From NCBI GenBank assembly GCA_016584305.1, contig JACEEZ010018147.1:136336-200335 (forward strand): a stretch of 64,000 bases of DNA, read 5' to 3'. Below the pieces are notes generated by a model that worked only from the letters and a program-made list of their open reading frames with translations, did no database searches and had not been told where the DNA came from. Origin of the DNA: Chionoecetes opilio (lineage: Eukaryota > Arthropoda > Malacostraca > Decapoda > Majidae). Made by a program: the position numbers and the translations under genes. Below are positions 12,029 to 23,194 of the stretch, in pieces; the first letter of the stretch is position 1, and every line of letters starts with the position of its first letter.

Positions 12029-12999
12029 TTAAGCCCCGTCCACACTGTGCCTCATGACGCGCGCTCTGTTAGTGGTGTTGTTGAGAATCGAGGTTTTCAA
12101 CCCCACCATGAACACTGCTGAGCTGTTCCAGCCGGACCGATTGCATGGATGTGCTGAGGCAACATGTCACAGAGGGTGCTCCGGCCCGCTCTAACATGTT
12201 GTACTCCTACACGGTATTATCAAACTACCAGATGATATTCAGGAAAACTGAACATTTCCTCATCTTTACGAGACATTACTGCGTGTCACGAACATAAAAA
12301 AATACAGTAAACTATACCTATAATAAGATAATGAGAGCAAAGCGAAATAGTGCATAAACATTTTGTTTTCTCTCACCTTTTCTTATTCAACTCCTTGTTA
12401 TTCCTGTAGTTAGTATTAAATTTTAACTCACAGTCTCGGAATCAGCACACTTTTCCGATTCTGATGGTATATGACTCGTCCCAATGCAAAAATAAATAGG
12501 TGGTCAAACATTACAATGAACATAAACTTGTGACGGAGCGTCGCCTCCCCCGCCATGGCGGTGAGGCACACAGTCTGGGGCTACATTCAGAGAGGCTTAC
12601 TTCCGGTCTGCATGACCTAGCGACTTCCAACAGCTGTTCTGGGCGACTTTTGGCATTCTGCAGGCACATTGATGACGTATTTAAAGACGTTGAGCTGTCA
12701 AAACCAGACAACTGCCTCCAAGCAGTTGTAGAGCACGCAATATACATAAAAATACTCATAAATTGAGTATATATGATGTTTTCTGACTCAAGAACTGAAC
12801 AGGGCAAGTATACAAATGAAATTAGGCCTTAAAACTATCTCCTACACTCTTGGTGAGTTTATTATGGGTGATGGGCCGAGTGGTGAACGGCGGCACCTCA
12901 CCGAGACCCTGACATGGACCACCTCGCTTCACCCCGGCGGGTAGCTGCCACTAACCGCCACGCATCAGACTGAAGGTATAATGGCTCCCTTTTCCTTAA

Positions 13000-13555
13000 T
13001 AAAACCCAAAGCCCTTGTCCATCCAGCCGTGATGGGTATCTCCTTCTCCTTCTCCTCCTAGCCTTTTCTTGTAGCAGTTGGTGGTAGTTGTGGTAGTGGC
13101 AGCAGTAATAAAATACAAGCCGTGTAACACATTTCAGCGTGTTATTGGAGTGGTCTTCGTGTACTAAGACGATGCTTGGACGACAAAAACACGGCTTATA
13201 TTTTATTACTGCTGCTTCTGCTGCTGCTATTGCTGCTGCTGCTACTGCAACTGCTGCCGGCTGCTGTGGGAAGGGGTTGGGAGGAGGAAGAGGGGGAGGA
13301 GAAGGAGAGGGAGAAGCTAGGAGGTGGAGGAGGAGGAGGAGGAAGAAGTACCTTTTCTTATAGCAGTTGGTGGTGGTTGTAGTGGTGGCAGCGGTGATAG
13401 TAGTGGTGGTGGCAGCAGTAATAAAATATAAGCCTTGTAACACACATTTCAGCTAGTGTTATTGGGGTAGTCTTCGTATAAGAAAAGGTTAGGAGGAGGA
13501 AGAGGAGGAGGAGAAGCTAGGAGGTGGAGGAGGAGGAGGAGGAAGAAGGGTGGAG
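13000..13555. repeat. Duplicated triplet-rich segment
   Basis: Two direct copies, about 320 bases apart, of a segment with GCAGTTGGTGGT and GCAGCAGTAATAAAATA, CTG/CTT triplets and a GGA-rich stretch (first at about 13030-13160, second at 13345-13490). Open frames here are Ala-, Gly- or Leu-repeat artefacts. Confidence 0.75.
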
Positions 13556-13861
13556 CATTTTGGTGTGGATGATGAATTTGTTTATAAACACAGCTGAGAG
13601 CGTGGAAGCCTTGTGATTGGCTGAAACTTTTTGAGAAATACTATGTGATTCGCTGGCGAGGCTGTGACGTAATTGTACTCGCTCAGCCAATCAGCTATCG
13701 AAGCCCATAGTGACACCGTAGCGCCACTCCCATATCTCGTACCAGAATCCCCGCGACTTCCGGGTTGTACAAATAGGGTAAGTTAGTTAAGCTAAACACC
13801 GTGCCCTTTGACTCTCTCTGAATGTCTGCCCTGGACGCTCGGGTGGGCATTCAACACAATC

Positions 13862-13862
13862 A

Positions 13863-13896
<34 letters not shown>

Positions 13897-16250
13897 TCAC
13901 AAAGACCTGTCCAGGGGCACAAAAAAAATGGTTAACACAAAGCCAGCCAGTCCCTATAAAGAAGACAGTAAGAGAATAAAATAAAAATGAGGGGTGAGCC
14001 ATTTTAGTTCGGGAGGTGTCTTGTTACTCTTCTTTTGAAAAGATTGAAGTCATAGGAAAGTGGAAAAATAGAAACAGGAAGAGAGTTCCAGAGTTTACCA
14101 GTGAAAGGGATGAAAGAGTAAAGATACTGATTAACTCTTGCATTAGGAAGATGGACAGAATAGGGATGATAATGAGTAGAAAGTCTTGTGCCGCGAGGCC
14201 GCGGGAGGAGGGGAGGCATGCAGTTAGCAAGTTCAGAAGAGCAGTGAGCATGCAAATAACGGTAGAAGAGAGCAAGAGAAGCATCATTGCGGCGGTGATT
14301 TAAAGATTGAAGACAGTCAGTCAGAGGAGAGGAGTTGATGAGACGAAAAGCTTTTGACTCAACCCTGTTTAGGAGAGCTGTATGAGTGGATCCTCCCCAA
14401 ACATGTGAGACATACTTCATACATGGGCGGATAAGGCCCCTGTAGAGAGCAAGCAATTGGGAGGGAGAAAAAAAAGGACGCAGACGCCACAGGACACCTA
14501 ACTTCTTAGAAGCTGTTTTAGCAAGAGATGAGATGTGAGATTTCCAGTTCAGATTTTTAGTAAAGGATAGCTCTAGAATGTTCATTGTAGACGAAGGAGA
14601 CAGTTGAGTGTCATTGAAGAAGAAGGGATAGTTATCTGGTAGGTTTTGTCGAGTAGATAGGTGAAGAAATTGGGTTTTTGAGGCATTGAACAAAACAAGG
14701 TTTGCTTTGCCCCAATCAGAAATTATAGAAAGATCAGAATTTAGGCGCTCGGTGGCATCTCTCCGTGAATCACTTAGTTCCTGTTGAGTTGGACGTCTAA
14801 TAAACGACGTTGACAAATGCAGGGTAGAATCATCAGCGTAGGAGTGGATAGGGCTTTGAGTTAGACTTAGAAGATCATTAATGAATAATAGAAAGAGAGT
14901 GGATGATAGGACAGAACCCTGGAGAACACCACTGTTGATAGATTTAGGAGAAGAACAATGTCCGTCTACAGTAGCTACAATATAACGGTTTGAAAGGAAA
15001 CTTAAGATGAAGGTACAGAAAGAAGGATAAAAACCGAATGAGGGTAGTTTGGAAATTAAAGATTTGTGCCAGACTCTATCAAAAGTTTTTGATATGTCAA
15101 GGGCAACAGCAAAAGTTTCACCGAAACCCCTAAAGGAGGATGACCAAGATTCAGTTAGGAAAGCTAGAAGATCGCCAGCAGATCACCCTTTACGGAAACC
15201 GTACTGACGATCAGATAGAAGATTGTGAGCAGATAGATGCTTAAGAATCTTTGACCAGGCAAGGTGCAAGCACTGAAGCACAGTTTTTGAGAACAATAGG
15301 AGGGACTCCGTCAGGACCGTAAGCCTTCCGAAGATCTAGGCCAGAAAGGGCAAAGAAAACATCATTCCGAAGAATCTTAATGACAGGCATAATATAGTCA
15401 GAGGGTGGAGGAGAAGGAGGAACAAGCCCTCCAGAGTGGAGAGTGGAATTTTTAGCAAAGGTTTGAGCGAAGAGTTCAGCTTTAAAATTAGATGAGACAG
15501 CTGTGGAGCCATCTGGGTGAAGCATAGGAGGGAAAGATGAAGAAGAAAAATTGTTAGAGATGTTATTAGCTAGATGCCAGAAGTCACGAGAGGAATTTGA
15601 TTCAGAAATATTTTGACATTTTCTATGAATTAAAGAGTTTTTGGTAAGTTGAAGTAAAGATTTGGCATGATTACGGGCAGAAATATAAAGGGCATGAGTT
15701 TCAGGAGATGGATGCTTACGGTACCGTTTGTGAGCCACCTCTCTATCTCGGACAGCATCAGAACAAGCAGAGTTAAACCAAGGTTGACGGGCTTTAGGAT
15801 TAGAGAAAGTGTGTGGAATGTACGCCTCCATGCCAGAGACTATGACCTCAGTTATGCGCTCTGCACAAAGAGATGGGTCTTTGACATGGAAGCAGTAATC
15901 ATTCCATGGAAAATCAGAGTAGTACTGCCTTAGGTCTTCCCACTTAGCTGAGTTGAAGTGCCAGAAGCACCTCCGCTTAGGTGGGTCCCGAGACGGTACC
16001 GGAGCGATAGGACAGGTTACCGAAATAAGATTGTGATCGGAGGAACCCAACGGAGAGAATAGTTTCACAGATTAAGCAGAAGGGTTAGTAGTTAGGAAAA
16101 GATCAAGAATGTTGGGCGTGTCTCCAAGGCGGTTGGGAATACGCGTAGGGTGCTGCACCAGCTGCTCTAGGTCTTGGAGGATAGAAAAGTTGTAGGCTTG
16201 TTCACCAGGTTGGTCAGTTGGTCAGTTGGTCAGTTGGAAAAGAAGATGAT
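13862..16250 (-). mobile_element. Jockey/CR1-type LINE (family 2), copy 1
   Basis: Minus-strand non-LTR retrotransposon. Its 3' poly(A) appears as the T-run at 13866-13893. The coding order is endonuclease end (GSSDHNLI near 16030, with an in-frame stop just upstream), RT N-terminus (16068-15241), palm region including a YADDS-type motif C (about 14845, just upstream of the next frame) and a long thumb/C-terminal frame (14816-14004). It lacks about 165 bases found in the copy at 26843-28327: the segment between CLVK and ILKHLSAHN is missing at 15252, removing an RT finger block. It is 5'-truncated near 16250. No target duplication was identified. Confidence 0.85.
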
Positions 16251-16338
16251 AGCCAAAGCTGGTGGTGAACATTGAAATCCTGCCACATGCATCTCTGCAT
16301 GAGGCACATTGTGGACGGGGCTTTAAGTACCCATGAAC

Positions 16339-17087
16339 AATCTTAAAGTAATCGTCCAGACCATTTAATCATTCCTGATTTAATGCAGTCAAAATATAGC
16401 CATTATCGAGTATATCAACAATATGTTGTCACTTTTTGCATCCAGTCACCCGTTTTTAAATGATCCGCATTCAAAATCTGTAAATTCCCCGAGCTCTCAA
16501 AACACAGCTAACGACCAGCAGACGACGGACCACGGCTCGGTGACGTCACGGCAGGAAGCCTCCCAGCCCGGCCCTGATACAAATACACGTAAACTCAAAA
16601 AATATATATAGTACTTGACGAATTTTAGGTGTTCCTGATATATTTTTTGTCTGGCTGCGTGCCTCTCGCCCGCCACTCCCCGGCGCTGCACACATATATC
16701 CTGGCCAAATAGGTCGGAAGTGGGTGCTAAGCTCTCTGGAAAGGCATAGCTTTCTTGCTGTATCCATAAAGGATGCAAGTATATGCCATATCGTAAAAGA
16801 AATATATCAGAAACACCCAAAATTCTTCAAGTCCTATATTTTTTTCTGAGTTTACGTGTATTTGTATCAGGGCCGGGCTGGGAGGCATCCTGCCGTGACG
16901 TCGCCAGCAAGTTTCGCGCCACGGCTGGAATGGGGCTGTTGTTTTTCCCGCGCTTTTTACAAAAGTCATGTTTTTAGGGAAAAAAGGCGTGGAAATGAAT
17001 TATTTTTTGTGGATTAGGTATTTTGAATGAACATTCAACATAATTATGCAAAGAAAAAATGGGTCTGGACGATTATTACATTAAGGC
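16339..17087. mobile_element. TTAA-flanked inverted-repeat element with inner palindrome
   Basis: The ends read TTAA-AGTAATCGTCCAGACC on the left and GGTCTGGACGATTATTACA-TTAA on the right. A strong inner foldback occupies 16541-16903: arms of about 110 bases containing GTGACGTC, CAGCCCGGCCCTGATAC and GTTTACGTGTATTTG flank a loop of about 155 bases. No transposase is present. TTAA duplications are typical of piggyBac and Kolobok superfamilies, but the termini are not diagnostic to me. Confidence 0.55.
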
Positions 17088-17394
17088 AAGCAAAATATGG
17101 TTCAGTATTTTTCAGTTTGCAGGTCGGATATCAGCAACCCTTCTATACAGGGTGTAACACGAGTTTCTGGAAATATTTATACATGGGAAAGAACATGTTA
17201 TTTTAAGCAGAAAATATTACATACATATGCTTATTGAAGCTTCCTTTATACGTGAGATGAAGTGAGAAAAATTACCGCGGCCAGTAATTTCACAATGGCA
17301 GGCGACGTATGGATGTATGCAATGTGTACTCGCGGTTGTCCCTCGGTGAAATTTTGAATGATTTAATCATAATGTTTACTAGTAATGAAGCATT
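17088..17394. other. No recognisable feature
   Basis: Contains ACAGGGTGTAACACGAG at 17146, of which a similar copy lies near 32942; it may be an end of a short repeat. Nothing coding. Confidence 0.4.
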
Positions 17395-17727
17395 CCAGTA
17401 TCTTATAACGATACAATTGGTATTAATGGACATCTAATTTACCAAATAAGCAGTACATGAAAACAGCAGGGCTGTAATAAACAATACTATAAAGGGCTAA
17501 GTGGCATCTTGTTGGAGATGGGAACTCAGTGTCGGAAATTATAAATTTCTCCAGAGATAATTAAGAATATTACTAAAATTAAATAGTAGTAAACATAAGA
17601 GTAATATAAATTTATTGGGAAATTAATTTTGGGCTCGTATATCTTTGGAGCGAACAGACGTCAAGGGGAGACAGTTGACTCGGGTCTCTTTTAGTCCCAC
17701 ACCACAGAGGCGAGAAGTTCATCGCCC

Positions 17728-18076
17728 TTTTTTTTTCTTTTTTTTCTACAGCTGTGCCGTGCCTATAGCGCCTGTAGGCAGTGGTGACCCAGGGCTCGGA
17801 TGATAGGCTCTGGAGGTTCAATTGAGGGCTCTGATGGTTGGTCCTCGCCCGTGGTGGCGCAGGCAGAATTCTTATAGTGACGCCTGTGATTAGAGGCTCA
17901 TGCCGCCCCCCTGTGTCCTCCAATGCACTCGCAGTCGAAGGTAGAGTTGATGAGCAGGGCATGTGGGTGTTCTTAGGCCACTCGACGGTGCAGAAAGGTT
18001 TTGGGTTTCTTCGGGGATCGAACTTGGGTCACCGAGAACGCCAGTCAGAGACGCTAACCACTCCGCTACCGCCTCC
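17728..18076 (-). mobile_element. tRNA-derived SINE, copy 1
   Basis: On the minus strand it starts GGGGAGGCGGTAGCGGAGTGG (A-box-like), with a B-box-like AAGTTCGATCCCC about 35 bases later. A body of about 250 bases follows, then CTACAGGCGCTATAGGC and an A-rich tail (T-run 17728-17750 on the plus strand). Further copies lie at 31791-32127, 39559-39812, 56405-56646 and 58613-58715. No coding capacity; it would depend on LINE machinery. Confidence 0.8.
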
Positions 18077-18361
18077 CCATTTAGGGAGGCAAATGCTAAG
18101 GATTTGCTCCTTATACACATTTAGAGACACCTAGTGTGTTCTCGTGTAAATATTGTAAATAGTATTCATAGAGAACATGGGTTACTAAATCCAAATATCC
18201 CGGTCCTTGAATCTGCTTGTAACATCGAGAAGGTTTCGTCCGCCTGCCATATTGTCTACAATCATCAACATCTAAGACGTCAACAGCTAAGTACAAGCTT
18301 TAGCAGGAGGTCTGTCGGTTAGCCCACTACAGTTCTCCTAGCTTATTGAGATCTCAATGAT

Positions 18362-18554
18362 AAGGTTTAGCTTGGTGACATTAGTTGGACAGCCACAACC
18401 ACCAGGTAAATATTTTTAGTGGTAGTTAGTTAATTTCTAGTTGTCCCTTAATTTAATTATCTTTTTCAGCTGTGAGTTTAATTCAAGCACCAGTGTTTTA
18501 ATTTATATTTAGGAGTGTAACCATTCAAGTCATCCTATCAATTTATTTCCCACA
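18362..18554 (+). repeat. 5' LTR (at least its 3' part)
   Basis: Direct repeat of 20021-20212. Ends in CACA and is followed by the primer-binding site at 18566. Confidence 0.75.
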
Positions 18555-18602
18555 ACTGAAAAATTTGGTCCTTCGAACCGGAGAAAAACCCTTGATAACA
18601 TC

Positions 18603-19207
18603 ATGGCGGCGGCGGCTAGTTATCCCACCTATCACGTAGCTTATGTTGGCCATTCCATTGTCACTTGTGATTCACTCCGGCCAAGAAGCGAGCCGTTTCC
18701 GGGAGCGCACATGGACATATTTAGGAAGGGAGGTGCATGAGCCGATAATTTTTTTTTATATTCAGAATTCAAACAAGTCCTTAACCCCCTACTTTACGGT
18801 CTGGCTATCATCCTGATAGGAGGTAACGACATCAAGGAGGTCACTAGTGTGGATGGTTTATTTGAGGATATGATGGCCATCCATCGGGCTTTTTCAGAAA
18901 AGGGAATCATTGTGTCTTGTGCACAATAGAACCAAGGATTTAACCCCATAACCATCCTCACTTTGTCGAGGCCGAGCGCTACAAAAAGATCTCAAGGGCC
19001 ATAAATAGGAAATTGCAGCGTGAGCTCAAAGGCCACATCATTTTGTTGGGCGGAAAAACCTTCCCGGTGGATCTGCGGATCATGGACGGGATACATCCAA
19101 CCTTTGAAGGCAGACAGCATATTTGGAACAAAGTGTCCAAAGCCAATAGGCATCATCATAGCATTTGGACACAAACCCAGCAGCCATTACAAGAATTTCA
19201 GTTTTAA
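18603..19207 (+). pseudogene. SGNH-hydrolase-like ORF inside BEL/Pao element
   Basis: An ATG at 18603 opens a frame with VGHSIV (block I, Gly-His-Ser in place of Gly-Asp-Ser). After a stop at about 18738 and a shift, AIILIGGNDIKE appears (block III, GxND), and finally RIMDGIHPTFEGRQHIW (block V, Asp-x-x-His) at 19070-19125. These are the Ser/Gly/Asn/His positions of the SGNH (GDSL) esterase fold in the right order over about 190 residues. At least two disruptions make it inactive. It lies between the primer-binding site and gag, so it was probably part of the retroelement. Esterase-like domains are known in ORF1 of some retroelements; activity here is inference. Confidence 0.65.
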
Positions 19208-19390
19208 CTCTGGGTACTAATAACTTGTTAGTTTAGAGTCAATATTTTTTTTGGGGGGGCTTCAATTTAAATTCATAACTAACAAAATACTCATAATTCA
19301 ACTTCCAAATTAACTATTTAGCAATTTGTATTAAATAAATTTAAAATTTTGTCTGTCTCCATATTTTTTATTCATTAGATTGGTGGCATT

Positions 19391-20012
19391 ATGGCCACAG
19401 TTAAAATTTTAGCAGGCCATAAAGGGCACTGCAATAAGTTAATGGGTCAAATTGATGTAGCCCTGGTGGATCAAGTGGAATTTCACCAACTTAAATTGTG
19501 GAAAGCACAGTTAGCGAAAAAGATAAGTATCATATCAAATCTACATATATGATACTCTAGTAAATGAGGCGGTAGGTGATAAAGTGGAAACATTAATCTG
19601 TGATCAGGCTGATTTTGAAGATCGCTTACAAAATACCATCCTTAAGATCGATGATGTGATAGAAGAAAATCGGCCTAAGAACTTGAGCCTTTAGATAATC
19701 AAATTACCCATTATTCAGCTGCCTGAGTTTGAAGGTGATATAGCGGAGTGGGATTCCTTTTGGGACCAGTTCGAAAGTAATATCCATGTTAGATCAGAGT
19801 TGACTGCAGTGGATAAATTGAATTACCTAAAAGGTCAGATAAAGGGTGATGCTGGCAAGCTCATTTCAGGATTTCCTTAAGAAACCGCTAGCTATCAGTG
19901 TGCGGTAGATTTACTGAAGAAAACCTACGAGAACAGAGATAAAAAGTTGAGAGACCTTGCAAGAAAATTGATTAATATTAAAGTTCCCTCTCATAATTTT
20001 CAATCTCATAAT
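19391..20012 (+). pseudogene. BEL/Pao gag (DUF1759-like)
   Basis: From ATG 19391 the frame, with several stops, reads a coiled-coil lead-in and then IQLPEFEGDIAEWDSFWDQF, LNYLKGQIKGDAGKLISGFP and AVDLLKKTYENRD. This is the characteristic capsid stretch of BEL/Pao gag proteins. It ends where the internal deletion joins the right LTR. Confidence 0.8.
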
Positions 20013-20020
20013 TTTCAATA

Positions 20021-20212
20021 AGGTTTAGCTTGGTGACATAAGTTGGACAGCCACTACCACCAGGTAAATATTTTTAGTGGTAGTTAGTTAATTTCTAGTT
20101 GTCCCTTAATTTAATTATCTTTTTCAGCTGTGAGTTTAATTCAAGCACCAGTGTTTTAATTTATATTTAGGAGTGTAACCATTCAAGTCATCCTATCAAT
20201 TTATTTCCCACA
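20021..20212 (+). repeat. 3' LTR
   Basis: Near-identical direct copy of 18362-18554. Sequence immediately upstream (CATAATTTTCAAT, duplicated) marks the deletion junction with gag. Confidence 0.75.
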
Positions 20213-20302
20213 CTCGGGGAAGAGGTGAAAACTAGGCTGCGAGGCTGCCGGTCACCTGCGTCACGTGTTACATCCTACCCCGCTCCAACACGATGCTACT
20301 TA

Positions 20303-20485
20303 AGGCGTTTTCTGCGGGGATCCTGATTGCAACCGAAAAATTTTCGGTTGCTCAAATTTCGATCCCTGTTCAACCATCCAGGGAAGATGATTGGCCCGAC
20401 CCGCAATCATTTGTTGTTGTTGTTGTGACCGTTTGCAACCGAAAATTTTCCGATTGCAACCAAAAATCCCCCGCAGAAAACGCCT
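20303..20485. mobile_element. PIF/Harbinger-type MITE, copy 1
   Basis: 183 bases with ends AGGCGTTTTCTGCGGGG and its reverse complement, flanked by TTA at 20300-20302 and 20486-20488. CAACCGAAAATTTTC palindromes sit just inside both ends. A near-identical element lies at 34658-34839. Non-coding. Confidence 0.85.
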
Positions 20486-20693
20486 TTAGCCTTTTACAGT
20501 ATTGTTTATTACAGCCCGGCTGTTTTTATGTACTGCATATTTGGTAAATTACATGTCCATTAATGCCAATTGTATCGTTTTAAGATAATGCAAAGACTAC
20601 TGTATACTGGACGTGCTACCCAGTTTGGGGTATTTCCATTGGAGGCCAATTCCGCGATTCCTGACATTTTCGAACATCACTCCCATATCCCTT

Positions 20694-21635
20694 CCTATAG
20701 TTTATCAGTATAAATAATATACTGTTATATTCGTAAATGTTTGTTCTATAATATTATCAAATAAAAAACAGTAAAATACACTAAAGAAATCCAATTATGA
20801 GACTGAAGAAATATGCATGAAGTTAATATTTACTTAAACTCTTCGCCATATAATATTTTGCGAGAAAACGTTTTACATGAAGCATATCTATAGAAGCGGA
20901 ATTTCATTAGCTTTCCATTGATATATTTAGTTTTCTAATAAATGAATTAGTCCCATGCATACAATAGCGTTAACTAAATAAATAACATCATCAATCGGGA
21001 AAATTACCCGAGTGATGATGTTATTTATTTAGTTAACGCTAATTTATGCATGGTACTAATTAATTTATCAGAAAACGAAATATATCAATGGAAAGCTAAT
21101 GAAATACCGCTTCTATTAATATGCTTAATGTAAAACGTTTTCTCGCAAAATATTATATGGCGAAGCTTAATTGAGTTCATATAGTTCATGCATATATCTT
21201 CAGAGTCTCATAATGGCACTTCTTTACTGTGTTTTACTGTTTTTTATATGATAATATTATAGAACAAACATTTACGAAGATAACAGTGTATCATTTATAC
21301 CAGTGGTTCACAACCTTTTTTCTGTCGTTTCCCCCTTCAACCAGTTCAACCATCCGGATTTCCCCCTTCATGTGGACAAGGAAAAAAGTAGCCAAAACAC
21401 ATAATTAACTTGCTTAATAAAACAAGTATATATACACTATATCCTCTATATCTATATATACTTGAAGAAAGTCATTTGCCACATTCTAAGATTTTTTTCT
21501 TTTCTGTCTACTAAATGCTAGTAATTGAGATGTCCCTCAGGATAAATTTCCCCCTTAGAATCCTGAAATTTCCCCCAGGGGGAAATTTCCCCCAGGTTGG
21601 GAATTGCTGATTTATGCTGCTAAACCATAGTCTAC
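20694..21635. repeat. AT-rich palindrome (foldback family 2)
   Basis: Left arm 20694-20999 is mirrored by 21010-21300, with the mirror continuing at 21610-21635 after a hAT MITE. The centre is near 21004 (TCGGG-aaaatta-CCCGA). Blocks such as GATGATGTTATTTATTTAGT and TATATCAATGGAAAGCTAAT occur on both arms. A further half copy is at 21661-21818. No coding potential. Confidence 0.85.
21301..21609. mobile_element. hAT-type MITE
   Basis: Starts CAGTGGTTCACAACC and ends GGTTGGGAATTGCTG, the classical hAT terminal pattern. It is flanked by ATTTATAC (21293-21300) and ATTTATGC (21610-21617), an 8-bp duplication with one mismatch. It interrupts the right arm of the palindrome, so it is younger than the palindrome. 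Non-autonomous. Confidence 0.85.
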
Positions 21636-21660
21636 TGTAATCATGGACCACTTTTTTATT

Positions 21661-21818
21661 TGCCGATCCGATTGATGATGTTATTTTTGTAATTAACGCT
21701 AATTTATGCATAGTGGTAATTCATTTATCAGAAAACGAAATATATCAATGGAAAGCTAATGAAATTCCGCTTCTATTGTTATGTTCAATGTTAAATGTTG
21801 TCCCGCAAAATATTAAGG
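21661..21818. repeat. Half copy of foldback family 2
   Basis: Repeats the right-arm sequence of the palindrome (GATGATGTTATTT to GCAAAATATTA) in the same orientation, without a partner arm. Confidence 0.8.
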
Positions 21819-22780
21819 GGACCGCCCACCCTGAATATATTGAAAATTCATAAAAAATACAAAAAATCTGTAGAAGTCATATAATAGTAGCTGTGGCCTT
21901 GGGCAACACACTGGTAGATAGTTTTTTCCCCCAAATAAGGATATTGAAAGGGATTTTAACCTCCCGCCCCCCCCCCCCCCCAGCACCACGCGAGCGCCAC
22001 GCCTCGTTAGTTTATATAAGTTTTGACGACAAAATATCAATTATAATGCTAATTATAGGTTTCCTGAGGCATTTAAATGAATACTTATACGTCTGGCAAT
22101 GCATGCGAGAATGTTAAGGAGCTACTCAGAGCTCAGGGGCTTTGTTGCCGCTGATAAGGAAGGGTACTGTCGCAGTACCTTGGGTTAGAGGTTTCCAGCC
22201 TCATAATAACATACTTATTGAGTCAGGAACCCGTTAACACACCCAAAAGCACATAAAAACGAAAAATAAGTGTAGTAATCAGAATACCAATCTGGTATGT
22301 TCTGAAAAGTCCTCATACCTGACGACAATGAGATCCTTACCTTGAGTGACTAATATCCTGGCCTGCAGGAGGGGACCAGGTGTGTCTGAGTTACTGCAAA
22401 CATTCATACTAACCTCCGAAATTAAATGGAACCTATTTCCAAGACCTTTATAAGGTTTACTAACGTAACACTTAGTCAAACTCAAAAAAAATGTTTACGG
22501 CTCGTTTCTGAAAAATGTAAGTTATTCTAATGCAATTTATTTCTTCATCATTTTTTATCCGATCTTTACGTATGAGGTATCAATGGATAGCTGGATAAAA
22601 AACGAAGAAAATTCTGGTAGATTTTTTTTTTTTATACCAATTACGAACATGGCACTCGAGTTTCAAACAAGATTTTTGGGGAAATTTTTCAATATTTTAA
22701 GATTTTTTTTCTCTCAGTGATAAACAAAGATAGAGAAAAAAACACACCATACCTTTCTTGATGAGTCCCCGCTGTGGGGA
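21819..22780. other. No recognisable feature
   Basis: AT-rich with a C-run at 21963-21980. A 68-codon minus frame at 22485-22279 has no recognisable family. Confidence 0.4.
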
Positions 22781-23194
22781 GTTACCTTGTCGTGGTGGCG
22801 GGGCTTGAAGCGTGGTCGACGGCGCCACCTACTTTGGCGGCCTGCCTTGCCATTGTTGGGTTCGGTGGCCGTCGGCCTCGTGGACCAAGCGCTCCCCCTT
22901 CGTCACTGGGAAGTGGAGCCTTCCGGTGATGTCGCCTTTATACTTCATCCCCCTTTCTCTCCTTTCTTAGGGCGATTCTAGGCCCGGTGAGACCCTTCTC
23001 TTCCGTCTCACGCTTCTTCTTCCTTTTAAACTTCACACTCCGCTCCCCACGTGTTTGCCGTGCGTGGCGTCCCGTATATTCCCCGCGCACCCCTCTATCT
23101 GGGAGTTGAGTCCACCGCGGGGCGGGTTGTAGTTTCCTTCGGTGGGCAACACGCTCCTTTGGTAGGGGGGTTGGGGTAAGACGGGAGGTCCAAT

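Larger units (their letters stand above)
12032..16322. mobile_element. PIF/Harbinger-like terminal-inverted-repeat element carrying a LINE
   Basis: The left end starts AGCCCCGTCCACACTGTGCC and the right end is its reverse complement with one mismatch, about 25 bases in all. Both ends are flanked by TTA (12029-12031 and 16323-16325), the TWA target duplication of PIF/Harbinger elements. No transposase is visible inside. The interior holds a triplet-rich duplication (13000-13550) and a Jockey-type LINE (13862-16250), which probably inserted later. Without the LINE the element would be about 1.9 kb and non-autonomous. Confidence 0.7.
18362..20212 (+). mobile_element. BEL/Pao-type LTR retrotransposon remnant
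   Basis: Two direct repeats of about 192 bases (18362-18554 and 20021-20212) start AAGGTTTAGCTTGGTGACAT and end TTTCCCACA, with very few differences, consistent with LTRs. Twelve bases after the left LTR, TGGTCCTTCGAACCG (18566-18580) looks like a tRNA primer-binding site. Inside are an SGNH-hydrolase-like frame and a gag with the BEL-type capsid domain; protease, RT and integrase are absent. The internal region meets the right LTR at 20018, so most of pol was lost by deletion. The outer LTR starts are uncertain; the left one may extend upstream. Confidence 0.75.
17395..20590. repeat. Inverted arms (about 100 bp) bounding a 3.2-kb composite
   Basis: 17395-17499 is closely matched by the reverse complement of 20487-20590 (shared blocks AACGATACAATTGG, TTTACCAAATA, GGGCTGTAATAAACAATACT). 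Between them lie a SINE, the BEL/Pao remnant and a MITE. The arms may be terminal repeats of an older element. Confidence 0.6.

Noticed and set aside
12898..13443. 181-codon Ala/Thr/Pro-rich frame
   Set aside because: Triplet-repeat artefact in a duplicated simple-sequence region.
12029..16325. TTAA (piggyBac/Kolobok) duplication for the AGCCCC elements
   Set aside because: Taking TTAA makes the two ends unequal by one base; TTA or TAA gives symmetrical ends.
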